The notes below the pieces were generated by a model that saw nothing but the letters and a program-made list of their open reading frames with translations, did no database searches and was not told the DNA's origin. Shown here piece by piece: positions 55,298-64,000 of a DNA stretch of 64,000 nucleotides; positions within the stretch are counted from its first letter, which is position 1, and every line of letters begins with the position of its first letter. The translations under genes were made by a program, and so were the position numbers. Source of the DNA: Ampullaceana balthica (Eukaryota; Mollusca; Gastropoda; Lymnaeidae); NCBI GenBank assembly GCA_944989445.1, contig CALYLW010000043.1, positions 1,109,501 to 1,173,500 on the forward strand, written 5' to 3'.

Positions 55298-55595
55298 AAA
55301 ATGAGAGTAAGTTGAGAGTAAAATGAGAGTAAGTTGAAAGGAAAATGAGAGTAAGTTGAGAGTAAAATGAGAGTAAGTTCAGAGCAAAATGAGAGTGAGT
55401 TGAGAGTAAAATGATAGTAAGTTGACAGCAAAATGAGAGACAGTTGAGAGTAAAATGAGAGTAAGTTTAGAGTAAAATGAGAGTAAGTTGAGAGCAAAAT
55501 GAGAGTAAGTTGAGAGCAAAATAAGAGTAAGTTGAGAGTAAAATGAGAGTAAGTTGAGAGCAAGATGAGAGTAAGTGTAGAGTAAAATGAGCCTG
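55298..55595 (+). repeat. 22-bp minisatellite, about 13 copies
   Basis: The unit contains GTAAGTTGAGAGTAAAATGA followed by GA, with GAGAGCAAAATGAGA variants. Each unit carries AG/GTAAGT, a consensus-like splice-donor sequence. Minus-strand repetitive frames across it are artefacts. Confidence 0.92.
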
Positions 55596-56289
55596 TAAGT
55601 TGCGTTCATCAATGTAGACATGCGTGTATGAGCGGGGTTGGTGAGACGAGGCTATGAAGGAAAAATTAATCTTACTTTGAGCTCAAAAGTAAAAATTTAG
55701 TAATTTTAATCTGACGCAGTGACTTATAAAAAAAAATAAACAAACATCATTACACAGCGACCAGTATTTTAAGTCAATTACCAAATCTCTGTCTTGTTAA
55801 TAAAGTAGAGTACAATACTTCATTCATTTAGCAGTAACAAAGAGACTCGGATGAAAAGGGCATCAACAAAGTCGTCATCTAGGCAAAGGGATGCCACAAA
55901 AGAGTCTGCAATATTGGGCAGCAACAAAACATCGCCTCTTTCTTTAGTAACAGAACATGCCGCCAAATTATGTTTCTATTAATTAAAACATCAGATTAGG
56001 ATTTATCAAATAGGAAAAAAAGAAGTAGAAAGAAAATAATTTATAATCAAAATAATATTACAGTTTTTTTTTGTTGGGGTAGCGTCATGGACAAACATTA
56101 GTCAAACAAAATTTTGGCTTTGATTATAGGCAGATCTCTCTTGATACATTAGAAACAGCAATGTCTGTGGATGTCCTGCAGTTCCGAATTAAGACTTTAA
56201 AAAAGCCCTAAGCTGTTTGTTATACGTGGCCCTTTTATTAGTCCAGATATTCTATGTCAGTGCCAGATATGAATTTCTGACTTCACGAA
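55596..56289. other. AT-rich spacer, no gene supported
   Basis: Nothing recognised apart from the sequence leading into the hAT-like end at 56290. Confidence 0.4.
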
Positions 56290-56376
56290 AAGTATATTTT
56301 TTAGCTCACTGGCGGGGTACAAAAGTTCTTTTGGTGGGCTGAATGTTGCCCACGGGCTATGTGTTTAAGGCCCCTG
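56290..56376. mobile_element. orphan hAT-like terminus
   Basis: The reverse complement of the right edge reads CAGGGGCCTTAAACACATAG followed by CCCGTGGGCAAC, the style of hAT ends with CAGGGG and GCCCGTGGGC. No matching left end or TSD was found, so only one end seems to survive. Confidence 0.4.
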
Positions 56377-56626
56377 CTTTAAACGTTCCATTGCTGTTAA
56401 AAACATATTTTTTTTAAAATTAAATTACTGAACTTGCCGGAATTTAATGTATAAATTTACCAGTAATTTATGTCGTCATGATTACAGGTAATACCAGTTA
56501 ACCTGTAATAAGTAATGCAAACCCTATGTACAATAGCGTTAAATTCTTCGACAAGACGAGCTGAAAAATTGGGCGAAGTGTACGGGACGTCCCGGGAGCA
56601 TGGTATTGAAAGATTTATATATTTAT

Positions 56627-57122
56627 TTTAGCAGATGTACCCCTCTTGGAGCAGAGTTACCCCTCTTGAAGCAGAGTTACCTCTCTTGGAACAGATTTAC
56701 CACTCTTGGAGCAGATTTACCTCTCTTGGAGCATATTTACCTCTCTTGGAGCAGATTTACCTTTCTTGGAGCAGATGTATCTCTCTTGAAGCAGATTTAC
56801 CTCTCTTGAAGCAGATTTACCTCTCTTGGAGCAGGTTTACCTCTCTTGGAGTAGATTTACCTCTCTTGGAGTTACCCTCTTAAATGAGATTTACCTCTCT
56901 TGGAGCAGATTTACCTCTCTTGGAGCAGATTTAACTCTCTTGGAGCAGATTTAACTCCCTTGAAGCTGATTTTTCCCTCTTAAAACAGATTTACCTCTCA
57001 GGGAGAAGATTTACCTCTTTTGGAGCAGATGTACCCCTTTTAAAGAAGATTTACCTCTCTTGGATCAGATTTACCCCTCTTGGAGCAGAGTTACCCCTCT
57101 TGGAGCAGATTTATCTCTCTTA
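56627..57122 (+). repeat. 20-bp minisatellite, about 24 copies
   Basis: The unit is ATTTACCTCTCTTGGAGCAG with many point variants (GAGTTACCCCTCTTGAAG, TTAACTC). Plus-strand open frames cycling through LPLLEQIYLSWSRFTSLG-type peptides arise because 20 is not a multiple of three. Confidence 0.93.
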
Positions 57123-57127
57123 GGACC

Positions 57128-57343
57128 GATGTTCCCTCTAAGTTTCGTTGGTCTATGAGCAAAAAAATTAACCCATGTGGAAATGTGTGCAGCATTCATA
57201 ATTTTTCTGTGCAAAATTATGTATTCCACAATGACGCATATTATCCTCAATTAAAATTCGCTGCGCGGTAACTCTTAACTGCTGCGCTGCATCGGACAGA
57301 TGTCTGCGCGACCACACAGCATCGCACCTAAGAGGCAAGATAT
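57128..57343. mobile_element. diverged copy of the ATGTTCCCTCTAAG MITE family
   Basis: Left end GATGTTCCCTCTAAGTTTCG. The right end, reverse-complemented, is GATATCTTGCCTCTTAGGTG, a weak match. Shared internal GCTGCGCGGTAA and CTGCGCGACC motifs link it to 54860-55048. No clear TSD. Confidence 0.42.
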
Positions 57344-59121
57344 CTTTGGGCTATTAGGGGGATTACAGCTGTATTATTTCTATTAACCTGGATTATCCCT
57401 CTTGAAGCTGTGTCATTCATGAACAATTTAACGTATATATATATGAAAACTTTTCTTTTTTAAAAAAAATTATCTTAATAAACCTCTGTCGCCATTACGA
57501 TTGGTGGTCGTATATTTTAAGATCTTTTTTTAAATATTGAATAAGTGCAAGGACAGTAACTTCAGATTACCGGTGACGTCAACTCCACGAGCTGACAATG
57601 TTATTTTCTAGTATCATTCATTTGACCTTTATATCGAAACACGAATCTTTTTTTATTTTTTTTTATTTTACTAATAATTCTCGTCAAGATAAGAATTTAT
57701 TAATGGTTTTCGTGTTCTAAAGTTCTTGTTTTCTCTATAAACATATTTCAACACAGTGAACTCAGAACGGAACTGATTGGGCGGAATACGAGACACGAAT
57801 GCACGCGACTAAAATGATCTGTAACAATCCCACATCTCATGACATTTAACGTTACTTTTATTTATACAAGGTTTTCGTAACAGAAGTTTTTCTGCATAAA
57901 TAAACAATTAAGGAAACCTTTGCGAAAACTTAAGTGTGATAAAGTTGTTATCAATTTTTTTCTCACGCAAGCCATTTTTTTGTCAAATCCTATAATCGTC
58001 TCAAATTGGCATAGACTTAAAAAAGATCTGTTAAGATACGCCCAAAATGAATACCCTGATAATAGATTATTACTGTAATGAAATCATTCCACGTGAATCC
58101 TAGGGTGTTGTAATATTAATACAATCCCTAAACTAAATAACAAAGCTTATAATGTTATAATTCTGAAGTGTATCAGCAAATTATTTTTTTAAATTAAGAC
58201 TCGAGTAATCCGAAATGTTAGTCTCACTGACCAAAAGCATTGCAGTAACACCAGGGATTTCTCCCACTCCCTCTTTAAAAATAATCATAAGCACCCACTA
58301 CATGTGGCTCAACATTGTCGATGCTCTTATATAGGGTAACGCTACTCACATCCCGAAGTATTTAGACGTTGATTGAAAAAAAGCCACCATTTACATTAAG
58401 GAACAACGGAGACGCTTTCGATGGACCAAACCCTTACCAACCCCCCCCCGGTCAATCTCTTACCCCCAAATCCGCCACTGAAACTATGGCAGGTGTTTAG
58501 ACACCGATTTGACCCAAAATGCTCATGAGTGTTACCAAATATACCTAATGAACAAACCAGGCCACTAAAAATGTTGGATTTCCTAGCAGTTTTTTAAATA
58601 AAGCATGAGACTATATTCCACCCCATCGTCTCGTCCGATCGTTAACGTTCTTGGTGTCAGGTTCCGCCCCGTGTCAACCGAGACCACTTGTGGCCAGGTT
58701 TATGGACACAGAAAACAATTTATAACGAGAGTTAAACAAAGATGAGGAGCGCGTATCAACAAACTGAAGGCATGCGAGGCCCAGATGGAGATCTCTCAAC
58801 AACTCAGTGCTTCGAGAGCTGGACACTCACTATTTGTGACATGAGTTATTAATGAAAACCTCCGACCTGAATTTTTTTTACAATATTTAACTTGTTAGAA
58901 TTTATGAGTTCTTGTATTATTATTATTATTATAATTATTATTATTATTACTATTTATATTCAATGACTATCAGTTTCAAAGTCGATAGTTAAGTATTCGA
59001 TATCATTTAGAAAAGATGGTGTGGTCGCACATCATTGTGTTATTAATGGCAATTTCAGGATTCCAAAAGAAACAAAGTAATTTGAATTCATGGATCTTGT
59101 CAAATAAATTTAGTAGAAAGG
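57344..59121. other. AT-rich spacer with (ATT)n
   Basis: (ATT)n at about 58915-58950. About 58620-58800 is GC-richer and single-copy. No gene supported. Confidence 0.4.
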
Positions 59122-59134
59122 AAATCCATGCTAG

Positions 59135-59205
59135 GTAAATTTATAATATAAAAACAGGGTATTTGTAGGCCTTACAAGACGTAACACAACAGCGAACCTT
59201 TCTGT
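59135..59205 (-). mobile_element. 71-bp 5'-truncated PLE insertion with perfect 13-bp TSD
   Basis: AAATCCATGCTAG occurs at 59122-59134 and again at 59206-59218, bracketing 71 bp. That insert matches the PLE terminal region (AAAAACAGGGTATT, GTAGGCCT, ACGTAACACAACAGCGAAC). The 3' end starts at the same GTAAAT as the larger PLE at 52152. It is a severely truncated insertion that preserves its target duplication. Confidence 0.82.
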
Positions 59206-59215
59206 AAATCCATGC

Positions 59216-59338
59216 TAGACTAGCATACTCGTTGTGCTAAAAGACTAACATACTCGTTGTGCTAAAAGACTAACCCTGTCAGACTAGCATACTCGTTGTG
59301 CTAAAAGACTAACCCTGTCAGACTAGCATACTCGTTCC
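59216..59338 (+). repeat. 39-bp tandem repeat, about three copies
   Basis: The unit contains GACTAGCATACTCGTTGTGC followed by TAAAAGACTAACCCTGTCA. The first copy is shortened. It starts inside the downstream TSD of the small PLE fragment. Confidence 0.85.
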
Positions 59339-61949
59339 ACGGCTAATGCCTTTACGTTTACTGTTTTCATTACACAATTTGTTGTTTCTATTTCAATTCA
59401 ATAACATAATGCGGGGCTGATCCGTCCTTGCAGCCGTAAGTCATTGATACAATCATATATGGCATGTTAGTTTATCCGAAGAAAGCCAGTGTAGATCCTT
59501 ATGTGTTGGTTTTATGTGGCCTGACTTTCTTATTCTCAATACGACTTGCCCTGGGATATTTTGTTGTTTATATCACAAGTCCACCAGCCTCTAAGACCCA
59601 CGAATTTGTGTCACATTGACGGAAACTCACGTGATTGCACAGGATCGCAGAACACCATCAAAACTACGTCCTACGACAGTCATGTGATTGCTTGAGACGG
59701 TAGACCAGCACCAATACAATGACGTACGACAGTCGTGTCATAAACGTTATAACGCACAGCACCCGTGTCATCACTAAAGATGGTAGGCCATCTGAAACAC
59801 TATATATTACAAGAGACACGATAGTGCTAGATATTATAGACCATCATTTACACTATGACGTAGATCAAAAACTCTCCATACCCACTATATAAAAACAACG
59901 TTAGTGCTTGTTTACATTTGACGGTATTCTCGGCTGCTGGGAATATTATCGCCTAGGACCAATATTTAATACGGTGACAGCACACTCCCCTACAACCCCA
60001 CCCCCCCCTGCCATTTTCTCCACCATCTTCATCATCTTATTGCTATAGAAGGGCAAACATTGACTCTATGAAGATTCGTCACCAAAGAACCATAATTTAA
60101 ACACTGCTTCGGGATGTACAGATTGAAGTGATGACGGTTACATTTCTTGTGTAAGCTACATGAATATAAGTATAGGTTTGTAGTATTTTTTTTTCAGATG
60201 AATGTTACATAAATATACCCGTTTTTTTTCTTCCTTGATTACCACATCTAAGATCTGGTTGCTTCATCAATCAACCATACGCTCCTTCTTGAAACGGCCG
60301 TTACTTATTTCCTCACACCGTTAACGAGAACGTTATCTCGTTCCTTGAAATTCTCTTTAAAAAAGGGTTCAACTTTGAACTCCACCGGGTTTTGCCACTG
60401 ATTCAACACGTCGCAGAATGGTGCGCACGGGGCGTTCAAGGCGATCAGTGCGATCTGAAAGAAGGCGTTCAATGAAGAGAGTGAACCAACGACTTGAATG
60501 GATGAAGAGCAAACTTTGCTGGTGTGACGTCACAGCCCCCCTACCAACAGACCAGCGTTAATGTTTATTCCCGAGTTTGAGCGCAAATACTTTTTGAAAT
60601 TAAGTGGCTGTTAAAACTCTTGCGCCCTGAGGGGGCGCACTGCCAGATGATGACGGGGGCGCTGTGTCCCTTGTCAACCGAATGTAGGGTTTCTGACAAC
60701 AATAATCGATTTATATTTCGTATAATTGATTTTTCTTTTTTATTTGTTTTAAGAATGAACCTCTAAACAGTTTCGTTTCATCATGTTTCATGTGCTTTTA
60801 AAATGTGCTGATACATAATATGGTAGAGGAATGTCATTAAGTTGATATGGTCATGTGATTGACTGTTGTGATTGAGTGATGTTGCTGATTGATGTGGTTG
60901 GTTATTTGGTCGATTGTTGTGATTGAGTGATGTTGCTCATTGATTCTAGAGTTCGATTGTGTATGTCGATTGATGCGGTTCATCAAAATTGATGAACACT
61001 TGAGGATGAGTGTGGTGTACAATGATGTGATAAGATGTTATGTAAAGATTTTTTTGATCGGTGTGGACTTTTTATGGGTTTTATTTACTGCTTTTTATTG
61101 TTGGGTGTTTCTGATGTATGTCATTTTTTTTCCTTATTCGATGTTTGAAATACTTTGGTTTAATTATGAGGTTGAAAGATCAGCTTTAATAATGTTGATG
61201 AATGATGAAGTTGAATGATGCAGTTAAATGATGTCGTTGAATGATGTCGTTGCATTATGTGTGTAAATGTTGTGTTTGATTGATATAGTTGAATGATGTG
61301 GTTGAAATTTTACATCTTCAATGTTGTGGATCTATTTTTTTTTAAAATCCCGTTTGGAATTGAAAGTTATTGTTCACATAAATTAAAAATTTTGATGTCG
61401 TTTGCTTCTTCTTTGACATTAATAAATATTGATGGAAATTTTTTTTTACAATTTTCCGGAGGTAGAAAGCCGTTTGACCTCATTTGTATGGAAATGTGAT
61501 AACGGTCCACCGTATCCGCAGCCCCACAAGGAACAATAACTCGTTTTAGGGGGACACAATCCACTTGACATGGTTTGGCGCATCAAATTTGACAAGACCG
61601 GATCGTCGCCAACTTTATTAGGCCTCGGCAAGGGGAAGAAGTCCCAGACGTACAAAATAACTAGTCAGGGGACATGATTTAACTTGTGGTTCAAGAAAAT
61701 ACATGAACGTTAATTTTAAAAATAATGTTATCTTATTTACTCCATGTGGGGAAGTTTCCGTGGGTATAATAGAAGATTTCACACTAGATGCGAAGCGCAC
61801 CGATAGTGGTACGTCGGATTTGCTTTGCCCGTGAGTAACTCAGGGCCTCGTCAATAATAATAAGAAGATCATATTTACCAGAGTGATATGTCAAGAGATG
61901 CATATTTCATGTTTCGGAAATTTTGAATTTACAGGTGCATTAATTTCAC
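59339..61949. other. spacer with weak repeats, no gene supported
   Basis: About 59600-59870 contains diverged ACGACAGTCRTGTSAT and GTAGACC phrases. About 60370-60680 is GC-richer and single-copy. About 60840-61310 has irregular GATTGATGTGGTTG-type phrases. Frames of 60-90 codons have no recognised domains. Confidence 0.4.
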
Positions 61950-62290
61950 GCTATCAAAATGTGATATCTTTTTAACTAAATATCGCACGTTAACATTGAT
62001 ATTAATTTAACAACATGTGCGATATAACATGTCATTACTAAATATGACACGTTGACATTGACATTAATTTAACAACATGTGCCATATAACACGTCATTAC
62101 TAGATGTGACACGTTAACATTGACATTAATTTAACATGGGTGATATAACATGTCATTACTAAATATGACACGTTGACATTGACATTAATTTAACAACATG
62201 TGCGATATAACATGTCATTACCAAATATGACACGTTAACATTGACATTAATTTCACATGTGCGATATAACACGGCATTACTAGATAACTA
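61950..62290 (+). repeat. about 60-bp tandem repeat, five copies
   Basis: The unit contains ATATAACATGTCATTACTAA, ATATGACACGTTGACATTGA and CATTAATTTAACAACATGTG. Two copies have lost 4-6 bases at ACAACATGTG. Confidence 0.88.
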
Positions 62291-64000
62291 GGTCAAACCT
62301 ATTTATATATTAAATCAACACCAAAACTAAATTAGACATAACTCTTCCACATTCAATCTGACATTTTACCACATTTGGAAATAACTCTTACCACACTTTC
62401 TCCACGCATAATCAAATAATTTCTGAAAATTGATAAATATTTCAGCGTGATCATTTCAAATTTCGCTCTCCTCTTCCTTTCTAGCCATCTTGTCAAAAAC
62501 CTCGGCCCTGTCTCTTTCATATTGGACAAGATCTCAACATATCATCTTATATCTTGTTTGTGTTTCGATGCCATCTCGTCTTCTGTCGTGTACAACAGTA
62601 AGGATAATCCCATTTACAAATTTATTTTCAAACTGATACTGATTACATCTATCAACATTTTTATTTTCAGCTGATTGATTTCAGAATTGATTAATCAGCG
62701 GTACAAAATTAATAATAAAAATGTGGGGGCTGGGGGGTGGGGGGATGTCACAGTTCAAGTATGCAATGAACGTGACCAACATACGGGCTCTTATCGTGTC
62801 TGCACGAGGGACATGTCGACTGCTGGCAACTAGAACACAACCAAACAGTGTCCGATCAGATATAGCCAATAAAAAAAAAGATACGCATCTCCCTGGTCCT
62901 CTTAAATAAATAAGTTGGTGTCCTCATTTTGGCCAGTTTGTTAGTGTCCTCCCTTGCTTTAAGATTGGGAGAGACCTTATTTATGTAACCTATAATCAGA
63001 TAACAGAATTGGACTATGAGACGTGGCGTATTGGCATCCGCGAAGTTAATATTCAAAATGTGTTCTTCCAAATTACAACTCTCTACCTCTCTACACCATG
63101 CTCTCATAAAATATTTACACCCGCCCTCACCCAATCATTTGTAATGAAATTTGTTTAATGTTTGCTTCAAATAAATATTTTGGTCCCATGTTCAAAAAGT
63201 GGTCACTGGCCGACGCATTTCTTTCTTTTATACGAGGAAGAAACCATATTTCATGAAGCATCAATGAATTCTCCGGGTTAGAAAGTTTAATTCACAATAA
63301 ATATTGTTTTTAGTTTGCATTCATTTCAATGATACATTGTTTAAGATTCAATATCCGAGCAAAATATTTCTAATTTTGCCAGATTATTTTTAAAAATTTC
63401 TAGTTCACGGAAGAAATTTCTGAAAAGGCCGAAAACTAATCCATTTTAAATAAAAACGTAAGTATGCTTACACCCAACTTACATCTTTAAAAAAATGTAA
63501 TGAGAATGTAAATTGGGGAATAATGTCAAGTAATTTCAAATTATCCCCATGCGTAAATATTTCCTTCCCACTTGAGGAAATAATTTCTTTTATAGATTCT
63601 CTCCATTAAAAATTGTGTTTCTCTCCCCCACTCTCCCTCCGCCCCAGCATAGAGCGGACGTGCTGTAAATGTTAAATAGCAGAACAGTTTGTTAGAATCA
63701 AGTTTAATTTAGCTGTCGATCTTTTTTATATCAGTCTACACAAACGCTTTTATGTCATTTTAAAAATACCCTGTATGATGGGACAAGAGAGGTCTTACTC
63801 CGGTCCATGGCTGTCAGCTAATGTATATCTTAAGGACGAAGAATCTTTTGATGAGAACTCCGTCACGTTAGATCTTTTGTTAGCCTGATCTACACGCTCC
63901 TCATAGTACAGTAAAGCCTACACAGCAACCAGGGGGGGGGGATATTGAGGTGCAGGTGTCAGAGGGGGAGACTTTACGCCCCGGGCGTCTATGAATATCT
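62291..64000. other. AT-rich spacer to the window edge, no gene supported
   Basis: G-runs occur near 62725-62745 and 63930-63970. No coding frame, RNA gene or transposon end was recognised. Confidence 0.4.

Overview
The window is nuclear DNA of an animal, AT-rich and almost free of genes. Introns, TATA promoters, APE-type LINEs, a Penelope-like element with a GIY-YIG endonuclease, Helitrons, hAT MITEs, a tRNA-headed SINE and many minisatellites rule out a bacterial or organellar source. The TE mix and the SINE body resemble molluscan genomes, probably a gastropod. That is inference, since no species-diagnostic gene is present.

Layout. 1-7216: a pogo/Tigger-like relic, a small hAT MITE, then two Helitrons joined head to tail (2819-6237 and 6238-7216). 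The first holds a decayed Helitron Rep N-terminal reading frame. The second is a non-autonomous copy with a (GTT)n core. 7575-9131: a CR1/Jockey-like reverse transcriptase relic split by a HINE-like element. 10067-13893: the only stretch that looks like a host gene. It has a 27-bp minisatellite of about 36 copies, a TATA promoter, a signal-peptide exon at 11606-11677, and a possible second exon at 13792-13893. 16359-24692: a hAT MITE, a HINE-like copy, a SINE, and four tandem HINE-like units. 26351-29454: a minisatellite and a 1.5-kb hAT element with TIRs, an 8-bp TSD and a broken transposase. 30963-35392: a CRE+TATA promoter-like site, a minus-strand Helitron and two hAT MITEs. 38581-41761: a nearly full-length RTE-like LINE flanked by 11-bp direct repeats. 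42588-46277: HINE-like copies and two Helitrons facing each other, whose matching 5' ends form a 119-bp inverted repeat. 47038-51802: satellites and one weak promoter candidate. 52152-54054: a fold-back Penelope-like element between perfect 12-bp direct repeats, with a 71-bp offspring fragment at 59135-59205. 54860-62290: MITEs and minisatellites. The rest is AT-rich DNA with scattered GC-richer single-copy islands.

The elements tell a story of nested and repeated insertion rather than a pathway. A HINE sits inside a LINE relic, Helitron-type elements occur in head-to-tail and head-to-head arrangements, and PLE and LINE copies keep their target duplications. The possible host functions are the small secreted-peptide gene near 11.3-13.9 kb, the promoter-like sites at 30.96 kb and 48.78 kb, and the GC-richer islands, which could be regulatory.
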